14,721 nucleotides of DNA from Kiloniellales bacterium. GTDB lineage: Bacteria; Pseudomonadota; Alphaproteobacteria; Kiloniellales; JAKSBE01. The stretch's first letter is position 1. Each line of letters starts with the position of its first letter. The DNA is taken from positions 1-14,721 of the forward strand of contig JASJAL010000019.1 in the NCBI GenBank assembly GCA_030067055.1, in the 5' to 3' direction. Below the pieces are notes generated by a model. The model searched no databases. It was not told the DNA's origin and saw only the letters and a program-made list of their open reading frames with translations. A program made the position numbers and the translations under genes. Below are positions 1 to 7,367 of this stretch, one piece after another.

Positions 1-816
1 CTGATCAACCTGGCCCACGGCTCGCTCTACATGACCGGCGCCTTCGTCTGCGCCTGGGTCGTGCAGGCGACCGGATCCTTCTGGCTCGGGCTGGGTGCCG
101 GGTTGCTGGCCGCCGCGGCCGCGGGCGCGGTGGTGGAGATGATCGTGATCCGGCGGCTCTATGACCGGGACCACCTGGACCAGGTGCTCGCCACCTTCGC
201 CCTGATCCTGATCTTCAGCGAAGGGACTCGCTGGGTCTTCGGCGACCGGCCGCTCTACCTCGACATCCCGGAGGCTCTGTCGGGCGCGGTCACCCTGCCG
301 GGCGGGGCCGGCTATCCGATCTATCGCCTGGCGATCATCGTCGTCGGCGCGCTCCTCGCACTCGGGCTCTACCAGCTGATCGCGCGGACCCGACTGGGCA
401 TGCGAATCCGCGCCGGCGAGAGCGACCGCGAGATGATCGAGGCGCTGGGGGTCGACATCAAGACGCTCTATACCGTGGTCTTCGCCTTGGGCGCCGCCCT
501 GGCCGGCATCGCCGGGGCCTTGGTCGGCGCCCTGCAGTCGGTCGAGGTCGGCATGGGCGAGCCGGTGCTGATCCTGGCCTTCGTCGTCATCGTCGTCGGC
601 GGCATCGGCTCGATCAAGGGCGCCCTGATCGGCGCGATCCTGGTCGGGCTGGTCGACACCCTGGGCCGGGTCTTTCTGCCGCGGGCCTTCGCGCTCTTTC
701 TTCCGAGTGCCGAGGCGACGGCGGTCGGCTCCGCCCTGGCGTCCATGGCGATCTATCTGCTTATGGCGCTGGTACTGATCTGGCGGCCCAGGGGCCTGTT
801 CCCGGTCCATGCCTAG
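1..816 (+). CDS. livH: Branched-chain amino acid-type ABC transporter permease LivH (5' partial)
   Basis: Inner-membrane permease of a HAAT/Liv-type importer, which pairs with LivM to form the channel. The frame is open from base 1, and the first codons read LINLAHGSLYMTGAF, the conserved 'NLAHG..YM.GA' motif near the start of LivH proteins. The true start therefore lies upstream of the window, and the ATG at 31 is internal. About 271 residues are visible. They are mostly hydrophobic helices, with a cytoplasmic loop (TRLGMRIRAGESDREMIEALGVD) that is the usual LivH coupling region. A glycine-rich stretch, VVIVVGGIGSIKGALIGA, follows, and the tail is RPRGLFP. The stop overlaps the livM start by 8 bp, which suggests translational coupling. 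The family is clear. The substrate is not, because HAAT importers also carry amides, urea, aromatics and other small acids, and the neighbouring genes are catabolic. Confidence 0.93.
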   Translation: MINLAHGSLYMTGAFVCAWVVQATGSFWLGLGAGLLAAAAAGAVVEMIVIRRLYDRDHLDQVLATFALILIFSEGTRWVFGDRPLYLDIPEALSGAVTLPGGAGYPIYRLAIIVVGALLALGLYQLIARTRLGMRIRAGESDREMIEALGVDIKTLYTVVFALGAALAGIAGALVGALQSVEVGMGEPVLILAFVVIVVGGIGSIKGALIGAILVGLVDTLGRVFLPRAFALFLPSAEATAVGSALASMAIYLLMALVLIWRPRGLFPVHA

Positions 817-1798
817 GCTGAACCGGGAAAACCTGGTCAACGCGGCACTCGCCGCCCTGCTGCTGGCGGCGCCTCTGATCGCCTTCGCGCTGGACGAGCC
901 CTTCTACGTCTCCTTGGCCACGCGGGTGGCGATCCTGGCCCTGGCCGGGGTCGGCCTGAACCTGGCGCTGGGCTACGGCGGCATGATCAGCTTCGGGCAC
1001 GCGGCCTTCTTCGGCCTCGGCGGCTACGTCGCCGGCATCGCGGCAACGCACGCCTTCGACGGCTCGGCCTTCCTCGCCTGGCCTTTCGAGATCGGCGGCA
1101 CCGACCAGATGCTGGCGATCTGGCCTCTGGCCATGCTGCTCGCCGGGCTGGTGGCGGCGGCGATCGGCGCGGTCTCGCTGCGCACCTCCGGCGTCTACTT
1201 CATCATGATCACCTTGGCCTTCGCGCAGATGATCTACTATCTGGCGATCTCGCTGCCGACCTACGGCGGCGAGGACGGCCTGCCGATCTACGTCCGCAAT
1301 GTCCTGCCGCTGGTCGACAGCGGGCGGCCGCTGGTGCTGTTCCTGGTCTGCTTTTGCCTGTTGATGCTGGCGCTCTTCGCCAGCGCACGCCTGGTCGGCT
1401 CACGCTTCGGCGCCGCCCTGCAATGCGCCCGGCAGAACGAACTGCGCCTCGCTACGGTCGGCATCGCGCCCTATCCGATCAAGCTGACCGGCTTCGTGCT
1501 CTCCGCCATGATCACCGGCCTGGCGGGCGCGCTTTTCGCCGACCTCAACGGCTTCGTCGGCCCCTCGATGCTGTCCTGGCACCGCTCGGGCGAAATCATG
1601 ATCTTCGTCATCCTGGGCGGGGTCGGCCGGCTTTTCGGACCGCTGGCGGGCGCCGCGCTCTTCATCCTGCTGGAAACCCTGATCGGCGGCATGACCGAGC
1701 GCTGGCAACTGGTGCTCGGCCTGATCCTCCTGGGCGTGGTGCTCTTCGCGCGCGGCGGGCTGATCGGCCTTGCGGCGGGAAAGGCGCGCCATGGCTGA
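809..1798 (+). CDS. livM: Branched-chain amino acid-type ABC transporter permease LivM
   Basis: Second membrane permease of the Liv-type importer, 329 residues, full length for the family. The diagnostic LivM block GVGLNLALGYGGMISFGHAAFF lies near residues 48-69, after a first hydrophobic helix. The coupling segment RQNELRLATVGIAPYPIKL and the C-terminal GGVGRLFGPLAGA motif are also present. The ATG at 809 sits inside the last codons of livH (8-bp overlap), and its own stop overlaps the livG start by 8 bp, so the permeases and ATPases are probably made in fixed ratio from one mRNA. Multiple membrane-spanning helices are evident from the hydrophobic runs. The transported solute cannot be read from the sequence. 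Confidence 0.94.
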   Translation: MPRLNRENLVNAALAALLLAAPLIAFALDEPFYVSLATRVAILALAGVGLNLALGYGGMISFGHAAFFGLGGYVAGIAATHAFDGSAFLAWPFEIGGTDQMLAIWPLAMLLAGLVAAAIGAVSLRTSGVYFIMITLAFAQMIYYLAISLPTYGGEDGLPIYVRNVLPLVDSGRPLVLFLVCFCLLMLALFASARLVGSRFGAALQCARQNELRLATVGIAPYPIKLTGFVLSAMITGLAGALFADLNGFVGPSMLSWHRSGEIMIFVILGGVGRLFGPLAGAALFILLETLIGGMTERWQLVLGLILLGVVLFARGGLIGLAAGKARHG

Positions 1799-2543
1799 GC
1801 CGCTCTTGGAGCTCCAGTCCCTGCAGAAGGCCTTCGGCGCCCTGCGCGCGACCGACGAGGTCTCCCTTGCGGTCGAGCCCGGGCAAATCCACGCCCTGAT
1901 CGGCCCGAACGGTGCCGGCAAGTCGACGCTGATCGGGCAGATCGCCGGCACCTTGCGCCCCGACGCCGGCCAGGTCCGGTTCCGCGGTCGGGACATCACC
2001 GGCCTGTCGGTCGCGCGGCGGGCGCTGCTCGGCCTGGGCCGGACCTTCCAGATTTCCTCCCTTGCGATGGAGTTCTCGGTCCTGCGCAACGTGTTGCTGG
2101 CAGTGCAGGCCCGCAGCGGGTCGAGCTTTCGCTTCTGGTCCCCGGTCCGCCACGAGGCCGCCCTGGTCGAGCCGGCGATGGCGGCGCTGACCCGGGTCGG
2201 GCTCGAAGCCCGCGCCGAGGTTGCGGCCGAAGCGCTGTCCCACGGCGAGCGGCGGCAGCTGGAGGTTGCCATCGCCCTGGCGATGCGGCCGGCGCTGCTC
2301 ATGCTCGACGAGCCCATGGCCGGGCTGGGGCCGGAGGGCTCCAAGCGCCTGGCCGGCTTTCTGCAGGAGTTGAAACAAGAGACCGCGATCCTGCTGGTCG
2401 AGCACGACATGGACGCGGTCTTCTCCCTCGCCGACCGGATCTCCGTCCTGGTCTACGGCCGGATCGTCGCCTCCGGCACGGTCGAGGAGGTGCGCGCCTC
2501 GCCGATCGTGCGCGAGGCCTACCTGGGTGCCGAGGCATGCTGA
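1791..2543 (+). CDS. livG: Liv-type ABC transporter ATP-binding protein LivG
   Basis: Cytoplasmic ATPase subunit, 250 residues. Walker A is GPNGAGKST (38-46). The Q-loop is in the TFQISS segment (about 85-90). The signature is a variant, LSHGERRQ (149-156), normal for LivG. Walker B with the catalytic Glu is LLMLDEP (169-175), and the switch His is H205 in VEHDMD. The length and the early FGALRATDEVSL match LivG. I chose the ATG at 1791, which overlaps the livM stop, rather than an upstream in-frame start at 1770 that would add seven basic residues (MRRERRA) not expected in this family. The last codons overlap the livF start by 7 bp (ATGCTGA). Confidence 0.94.
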   Translation: MAEPLLELQSLQKAFGALRATDEVSLAVEPGQIHALIGPNGAGKSTLIGQIAGTLRPDAGQVRFRGRDITGLSVARRALLGLGRTFQISSLAMEFSVLRNVLLAVQARSGSSFRFWSPVRHEAALVEPAMAALTRVGLEARAEVAAEALSHGERRQLEVAIALAMRPALLMLDEPMAGLGPEGSKRLAGFLQELKQETAILLVEHDMDAVFSLADRISVLVYGRIVASGTVEEVRASPIVREAYLGAEAC

Positions 2544-3223
2544 CGGTCAACGGACTCGAGACCTTCTACGGTCCTTCCCAGGCGCTCTTCGGGGTCGAGC
2601 TGGAGCTGGGCGAGGGCGAGATGGTGGCGCTGCTCGGCCGCAACGGCATGGGCAAGACCACCACCCTGCGCTCGATCTGCGGCCTGACCCCGCCGCGCCG
2701 CGGCGAGGTCGTCTTCGAAGGGCGGAACTTGGCGGGGCTGCGCGGCTTCCGGATCGCGCGCCTGGGCATCGGCCTGGTCCCCGAGGGCCGGCGCTGCTTT
2801 GCCAACCTCAACGTCTGGGAGAACCTGGTGGCGACGGCCCGCGGCAGCGGCTGGACCCTCGACAAGGTCTACGCGCTCTTTCCCCGTCTGGAGGAACGCG
2901 CCGAGCAGTCTGCGCGCACGCTCTCCGGCGGCGAGCAGCAGATGCTCGCCATCGGCCGCGCCCTGATGACCAACCCGAAGCTCCTGATCCTCGACGAGGC
3001 CACCGAAGGGCTGGCGCCGATCATCCGTCAGGAGATCTGGGCGGTCATCGCACGCCTCAAGGCCCAGGGCCTCTCGACCCTGATCGTCGACAAGAACCTC
3101 AAGGAGCTGGCGCCCCTGGCCGACCGCTGCATCCTCCTGGAGAAGGGCCGCACGGTCTGGCAGGGCGTGCCATCAGCGCTGCTGGCCGACGTCGATTTGC
3201 AGAACCGCTATCTGGGAGTCTGA
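2537..3223 (+). CDS. livF: Liv-type ABC transporter ATP-binding protein LivF
   Basis: Second ATPase of the importer, 228 residues. Walker A is GRNGMGKTT (34-42), the signature is LSGGEQQM (129-136), and Walker B is LLILDEA with E154. The LivF-typical block VPEGRRCFANLNVWENL spans 82-98. The usual switch His is replaced: the position reads IVDKN (183-187), where many LivF proteins have VEQN. Loss of the His is therefore normal for this subunit, although the Lys is less common. The start overlaps livG. Together with LivG it forms the ATPase pair that powers LivH/LivM. No substrate-binding protein gene occurs between here and the left edge, so it should lie upstream or elsewhere. Confidence 0.94.
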   Translation: MLTVNGLETFYGPSQALFGVELELGEGEMVALLGRNGMGKTTTLRSICGLTPPRRGEVVFEGRNLAGLRGFRIARLGIGLVPEGRRCFANLNVWENLVATARGSGWTLDKVYALFPRLEERAEQSARTLSGGEQQMLAIGRALMTNPKLLILDEATEGLAPIIRQEIWAVIARLKAQGLSTLIVDKNLKELAPLADRCILLEKGRTVWQGVPSALLADVDLQNRYLGV

Positions 3224-3225
3224 CC

Positions 3226-3321
3226 ATGGCTGCCTACGACACCGAAGGCGCCGATGGCAAGGCACGAGACCAGCCCCGGAACGTCCTTTCAACCCGCCGC
3301 CCCGTCCTGTCGGGCGCCTGA
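3226..3321 (+). CDS. Possible 31-residue ORF between livF and ridA
   Basis: A short frame starts with ATG 2 nt after the livF stop and ends 17 nt before ridA. A GGGAG-like ribosome site lies about 7 nt ahead, inside the end of livF. The predicted peptide is polar, rich in Arg, Asp and Gly, with no membrane segment, signal peptide or recognisable motif. It may be a real small protein, a translated leader that couples livF to ridA, or chance. I do not recognise it, and the call rests only on position and start signal. Confidence 0.25.
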   Translation: MAAYDTEGADGKARDQPRNVLSTRRPVLSGA

Positions 3322-3338
3322 GTCAGGAGAGACCGCTC

Positions 3339-3731
3339 ATGCATCAGCTGCTTCATCCCGCGAACTGGAAGCCGGCCAGCGGCTACGCCAACGGCATCCT
3401 CGCCGAGGGACGGACCATCCACGTTGGCGGCCAGATCGGTTGGACCGGCGATCAGGTCTTCGAGGCCGAGGACTTCGTCGGCCAGACGGAGCAGGCGCTC
3501 AAGAACATCGTCGCGATCGTCGCCGAGGCCGAGGCGCAGCCGGAACACATCGTCCGCCTGACCTGGTACGTCCTCGACAAGCGGGAATACCTGGGTTGCC
3601 TCAAGGAGCTCGGGGCCGCCTACCGGCGGGTCATGGGCCGCCACTTCCCGGCCATGACCCTGGTCCAGGTCGGCGCCCTGGTCGAAGACCAGGCCAGGGT
3701 CGAAATCGAGGCCACCGCGGTCCTGCCCTGA
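3339..3731 (+). CDS. RidA/YjgF/UK114-family protein
   Basis: A 130-residue cytoplasmic protein of the RidA superfamily, usually trimeric. Visible family marks are the N-terminal HPANWKPASGYANGI, the core VGGQIGW (29-35), the QTEQALKNI helix (49-57) and the C-terminal VEIEATAVLP (121-130). Classic RidA enaminase/iminase enzymes carry an Arg in a 'PAR(S/T)' context that binds the substrate carboxylate. Here that site reads PAMT (M106), so ordinary 2-aminoacrylate deaminase activity is doubtful. This fits Arg-less Rid subgroups, which are often found in catabolic clusters. An AGGAGAG site precedes the ATG with good spacing. The gene follows the liv genes on the same strand and converges with the ThDP-enzyme gene, leaving 5 bp between stops. 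It may act on an unstable imine, enamine or acyl intermediate of the neighbouring pathway (inference, compare RutC). Confidence 0.88.
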   Translation: MHQLLHPANWKPASGYANGILAEGRTIHVGGQIGWTGDQVFEAEDFVGQTEQALKNIVAIVAEAEAQPEHIVRLTWYVLDKREYLGCLKELGAAYRRVMGRHFPAMTLVQVGALVEDQARVEIEATAVLP

Positions 3732-3736
3732 TGACC

Positions 3737-5425
3737 TCAGGCCCCTCGGTGCTTGAAGCTGTCGCGGCGGAAGCTGTAGAGCGCCGACGGGTCGACCGCG
3801 ACCTCCACCACCGCCGGCTTGCCGCAGGCCAGGGCCGTGGCGACGGCGTCGCCCAGCTCCGGCAGGCGCTCGACCTTGAAGCCGGCCGCGCCGTAGAGCT
3901 CGGCGGCCTTGTCGAAGGGCGGGCTGCCGACGTCGGCGCCGATGTAGCGCTCGCCGAAGAAATCGCGCTGATAGGCTTTCTCGGCGCCCCAGCAGCGGTT
4001 GTTCATGACGATGGTCACGGTGCCGATGCCGTGATCGACGGCGGTGCTGAGCTCCGAGAGCGTCATGCCGAAGCCGCCGTCACCCATCAGGCTGACCACC
4101 GGGCGGTCCGGCCGCGCCAACTTGACCCCGAGGCCGCAGGCGAAGGAGAAGCCGACTAGCCCGAAGTCGAGCGGCGTGAAGAGGCAGGGCGGCTCCCAGT
4201 AGTTCAGCGCGTCGGTCGCCTGCAGGCAGAGCGTGCCCGCATCCAAGGTGAGCGCTGCGTCCTTCGGCAGAGCCTTGCGCAGCTCCTTGAACAGGCCGGA
4301 GGGCTGGATCGGGTGGGGCTCGGTCGCGGCCTCGGCATCCCGCTGTTCCAGGTAGGCGGCGCGTTCCGCCTTGAAGGCCCGGGTCCAAGCCTCGACCTCG
4401 GCGCGCCTGTCCAGCTTAGCGAGCGCGTCGCAGAGCTGCCGCGCCGCGGTCGGCGCGTCCGCCCAGATTCCGACCGCGACCGGGAAGTGCCGGCCGATCG
4501 CGGTCGGTTCCAGCTCGACCTGGATGATCGCGGCCTGCTGGTTGATGTTCTCGTAGGAATAGAAGGTCGAGTTGAAGCCGAGGCGGGTGCCCAGCGCCAG
4601 GATCACGTCCGCCTCCCTGGCCAGGCGCGACGCGACCGAGTTGCCGCGCGGACCCATCTGGCCGGCGTTCAGGGGATGGCCGAAGGGAACCGCATCGCCG
4701 TGGCCCGGCGCGGTGACGATCGGCGCGTTCAGGGCCTCGGCGAGCGCCAGCGCCTCGGCATGGCCGCCGCTGTTCTTGATCCCGCCGCCGGCGACGATGA
4801 CCGGCCGCGCCGCGCCGCGCAGCAATTCCGCGGCCGCTTCGATCGCGTCGGCCGCCGCCGCGGGGACGCTTTGGCAACGGTACGCCCTCGGCTCCTGAAA
4901 GTCCGGGACCGCCGCGGTCGCCGCGAGGACGTCGCGCGGCAGGTTGAGCTGGACCGGCCCGCGCCGCGGCGTCAGCGCCACCCGAAAGGCCTCGCGGAAC
5001 ATCTCCGGCACGCGCTCCGCCGAGGTGGCGGTCCAGGTCTTCTTGGTGACCGGGGTGAAGAGCGCCTGCTGGTCGACCTCCTGAAAGGCGCCGCGGTAGA
5101 CGTGCCCGGAGGACAGAGCCCCGGCGATCGACACGACCGGCGAGAAGGCGGCCGCGGCCTGCGCCAGCCCGGTGACGAGGTTGGTCGCGCCGGGTCCGTT
5201 CTGGCCGGCGAGCATCACCCCGGCCCGGCCGGAGGCGCGGGCATAGCCGTCGGCCATGTGCGTGCCGCTGCGCTCGTCGTGCACGCCGATGTAGGCGATC
5301 TCCTCGGCGTCGTAGAGCGCGTCGAACATCTCCATGGTCGCCGAGCCGATCAGGCCGAAGACATGCTGGACCTGCTCTACCTTGAGCGATTCCACGGCGG
5401 CCTGTCCGCCCGACAGCTTCCGCAT
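3737..5425 (-). CDS. ThDP-dependent enzyme, acetolactate synthase/Xsc superfamily
   Basis: A 562-residue protein with the full three-domain plan of ThDP lyases and decarboxylases. The N-terminal pyrimidine-binding domain carries the activating Glu (E51 in HDERSG) and MADGYARASG. The central domain contains VIVAGGGIKNSG (209-220). The C-terminal pyrophosphate domain has the ThDP motif GDGGFG (448-453) running to MNN (474-476). The GQNGPGATN (74-82) and FQEVDQ (114-119) blocks resemble sulfoacetaldehyde acetyltransferase (Xsc) more than typical acetolactate synthase, but I cannot assign a substrate. No phosphate acetyltransferase gene, the usual Xsc partner, is in the window. Glyoxylate carboligase is unlikely because that enzyme lacks the Glu. 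It is the last gene of the minus-strand operon, 34 nt after the hydrolase stop. A plausible role is carbon-carbon cleavage or decarboxylation of a 2-oxo intermediate. Confidence 0.88.
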   Translation of the reverse strand: MRKLSGGQAAVESLKVEQVQHVFGLIGSATMEMFDALYDAEEIAYIGVHDERSGTHMADGYARASGRAGVMLAGQNGPGATNLVTGLAQAAAAFSPVVSIAGALSSGHVYRGAFQEVDQQALFTPVTKKTWTATSAERVPEMFREAFRVALTPRRGPVQLNLPRDVLAATAAVPDFQEPRAYRCQSVPAAAADAIEAAAELLRGAARPVIVAGGGIKNSGGHAEALALAEALNAPIVTAPGHGDAVPFGHPLNAGQMGPRGNSVASRLAREADVILALGTRLGFNSTFYSYENINQQAAIIQVELEPTAIGRHFPVAVGIWADAPTAARQLCDALAKLDRRAEVEAWTRAFKAERAAYLEQRDAEAATEPHPIQPSGLFKELRKALPKDAALTLDAGTLCLQATDALNYWEPPCLFTPLDFGLVGFSFACGLGVKLARPDRPVVSLMGDGGFGMTLSELSTAVDHGIGTVTIVMNNRCWGAEKAYQRDFFGERYIGADVGSPPFDKAAELYGAAGFKVERLPELGDAVATALACGKPAVVEVAVDPSALYSFRRDSFKHRGA

Positions 5426-5459
5426 CTTGAGTTTCCCTATTCGACAGGTTTCACGGGGT

Positions 5460-6257
5460 TCATCCAGTGACCCGATCCAGGAACCGCAGCAGGGCTTCGG
5501 TGAAGAGTGCCGGCTCCTCGACCAGCCCCATGTGCTGCAGCCGCGGGACGATGACCGTCTCGGCGCCCGGGATTTCGGCCGCGATGGCGTGGGACATGGC
5601 GGGCGTGCTGCCGCTGTCCTTCTCGCCGGTCATCACCAGTGTGGGTGCCGTGATCGGCGGATCCGGGCGGATCAGCTCGGTCACGCCGGCGGCCAGGACC
5701 ATGCAGCTCTGCGGATAGCTCGCCGCGTCGTTGCCCGCGCGCCACCGCCGGATCTGCGCCATGACATCGGGCCGATCTTCCCGGAACTCGGGCGTGAACC
5801 AGCGCTCCAGCGCGGACTCGATGGTCGCATCCGAGCCACCGCCGACAACCTGCGCGGCGCGTTCCTCGACCAGCCTCTGCGCCTCGGGGCCGCGCTCGTG
5901 CGGCGAGTTGAGAATCGCGAGCGCGGAGACTCGGGAGGGATGGTCCAGGGCGAAGCGGCGGTTGATCATGCCGCCCAGGGAAAAGCCGACGACCGCGCAG
6001 CGCGCGATGTCGTGCTCGTCCAGAAGGTCGCGCAATTGCTCGGAGAAGACCGACAGCGAGGCGGTCGCGGGCGGCGGCGCGGACTCGCCGTGCCCGAAGA
6101 GATCGTAGCTTAGCACGCGGTAGCGTTCCGCCAGCGCCGGCTCGTGCCACTGCCAGATCTGCCGGTTCAGGCCCAGGCCGTGGATCAGCACCACGGCGGG
6201 CGCGGTAACAGGGCCGCTCAGCTCGTAGGCCGTTCCCTTGCCGTCGCGCCCTTGCAT
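5460..6257 (-). CDS. Alpha/beta-fold hydrolase (PcaD/RutD-like)
   Basis: A 265-residue cytosolic alpha/beta hydrolase. The oxyanion motif is LIHGLGLN (24-31). The nucleophile elbow is GFSLGG with S93. The acid is D214 in GEKDSG, and the base is H242 in LQHMGLVEEP. The strand-loop YDLFGHGES (51-59) is typical of enol-lactonase and RutD-like members. I chose the ATG at 6257 because GGGAG lies 8 nt upstream. A TTG at 6293 would add 12 residues and overlap the preceding stop by 8 bp, so it remains possible. The gene sits 28 nt after the monooxygenase stop and before the ThDP enzyme in one operon. It probably hydrolyses an ester, lactone, carbamate or amide made by the oxygenase step. The exact substrate is unknown. 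Confidence 0.87.
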   Translation of the reverse strand: MQGRDGKGTAYELSGPVTAPAVVLIHGLGLNRQIWQWHEPALAERYRVLSYDLFGHGESAPPPATASLSVFSEQLRDLLDEHDIARCAVVGFSLGGMINRRFALDHPSRVSALAILNSPHERGPEAQRLVEERAAQVVGGGSDATIESALERWFTPEFREDRPDVMAQIRRWRAGNDAASYPQSCMVLAAGVTELIRPDPPITAPTLVMTGEKDSGSTPAMSHAIAAEIPGAETVIVPRLQHMGLVEEPALFTEALLRFLDRVTG

Positions 6258-6265
6258 GGTGCCCG

Positions 6266-6270
6266 CTCCC
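6266..6270 (-). promoter_or_regulatory. Shine-Dalgarno site fixing the hydrolase start
   Basis: On the minus strand this reads GGGAG, 8 nt before the ATG at 6257. It favours that start over the in-frame TTG at 6293. Confidence 0.55.
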
Positions 6271-6285
6271 GCGGAGGTTCGAGGC

Positions 6286-7323
6286 TCAGGCAAACGCGGG
6301 GATGACCTCTTCGCAGAACAGCTCCATCGAGCGCTTCTGCTCCTTCAGGCCGAGTCCCATGCTGGCATAGTAGATGAAGGCGTCGACCCCGAGGGCCTGG
6401 TAGCGCATCAGCTTCTCGATCACCTGGTCGGGGGTGCCGAACATCAGGTTCTCGCTCAGCATCTGCGGGTCGTATTCGTCGCGGTTTTCCAGCTCCTCGA
6501 AGGGAATCTGCTTCGGAAAGCCGTTCTCGACATCGCCGAGGTTCTTGAAGAGGTTCTCGAACTGGGACAGCTGGCGCTGCGCGGCGCGCACCGGCACGTC
6601 GCGCTCGTCGCGGCTGTCGTAGACCGCCGTGTGGCGCATCATCGAGAAGACCGGCCGCGCCTTGCCCGGATGCCGCGCCATGGCCTCGTCCAGGCGGGAC
6701 TTGTAGAGCTCAGCCTCCGAGAAGGGCCGGGTCAGCGGCCAGGACATGATGTTGCAGCCGTGCTCGACCGCGTAGTCGTAGGTGATCGGCGCGCGCGCCG
6801 CGACCCAGATCGGCGGATGCGGCTTCTGGACCGGCTTGGGCACCGAGGTCGAGGTCGGGAACTGCCAGAACTCGCCGTCGTGGGCGTAGTCGCCGGCCCA
6901 GAGCGCCTTCAGCGCCGGCAGCATCTCGTGCATGTAGCGCCAGGCGTCCGACTGCTTCAGGCCCGGGCGCATGCGGTCGAACTCGCGCTGATAGGCGCCG
7001 GAGCCGATGCCGAACTCCAGCCGGCCGCCGCTGATCAGGTCGGTGAAGGCGGCCTCGCCGGCCAGGTCGATCGGGTGCCAGTAGGGCGCGACCGCGACCG
7101 CGGTGCCGAGGCGGATGCGCTCGGTGTGGGCCGCCCACCAGGTCAGGATCTGGAAGGGGTTGGGCGCGATGGTCATCTCCAGCGCGTGATGCTCCGCCGC
7201 CCAGGCGATGTCGAAGCCGCCGCGGTCGGCCATCTGCACCATCTCGAGCGTATGCTTCGCGACCTCGTCCATGCCGAGGCCGTCGTCGATCCGCTCGAGG
7301 TTGATCGCGAGGTGGAATTTCAT
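6286..7323 (-). CDS. LLM-class flavin-dependent monooxygenase (bacterial luciferase-like)
   Basis: A 345-residue TIM-barrel flavin monooxygenase that would use reduced FMN and oxygen. Family marks are the N-terminal MKFHLAINLER, the AEHH motif (43-46), the strand ERIRLGTAVAVAPYWHP (68-84) and the ISGGRLEFGIGSGAYQREF block (97-115). The C-terminal half has GTPDQVIEKLMRYQALGVDAF, which is common to LuxA-like oxidoreductases. It is closer to the LuxA type than to the SsuD/RutA type. A flavin reductase in the same operon (stop at 8891) is the natural FMNH2 supplier, giving a two-component oxygenase. It lies 44 nt downstream of the aldehyde dehydrogenase start side and 28 nt before the hydrolase. 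The substrate cannot be inferred from sequence. Family assignment is firm; the role as the pathway's oxygenase is an inference. Confidence 0.92.
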   Translation of the reverse strand: MKFHLAINLERIDDGLGMDEVAKHTLEMVQMADRGGFDIAWAAEHHALEMTIAPNPFQILTWWAAHTERIRLGTAVAVAPYWHPIDLAGEAAFTDLISGGRLEFGIGSGAYQREFDRMRPGLKQSDAWRYMHEMLPALKALWAGDYAHDGEFWQFPTSTSVPKPVQKPHPPIWVAARAPITYDYAVEHGCNIMSWPLTRPFSEAELYKSRLDEAMARHPGKARPVFSMMRHTAVYDSRDERDVPVRAAQRQLSQFENLFKNLGDVENGFPKQIPFEELENRDEYDPQMLSENLMFGTPDQVIEKLMRYQALGVDAFIYYASMGLGLKEQKRSMELFCEEVIPAFA

Positions 7324-7367
7324 GCGCTTGGCCTTTCGCTGTTGCCCTCTATCGCCTTGGATCGCGG

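Noticed and set aside
3737..5425. Glyoxylate carboligase as the identity of the ThDP enzyme, tempting because of the ureide genes nearby
   Set aside because: The activating Glu (E51 in HDERSG) is present, while glyoxylate carboligase has a hydrophobic residue there. The surrounding motifs are also Xsc-like.
4313..5470. Long plus-strand open frame opposite the ThDP-enzyme gene
   Set aside because: Arg/Gly/Asp-rich translation without motifs, entirely antisense to a well-supported enzyme.
6286..7323. RutA identity for the monooxygenase
   Set aside because: The sequence is of the LuxA type (AEHH, ERIRLGTAVAV, GRLEFGIGSGAYQREF) and lacks the SsuD/RutA-like N-terminal and VTGW regions. RutB and RutE genes are also absent from the window.
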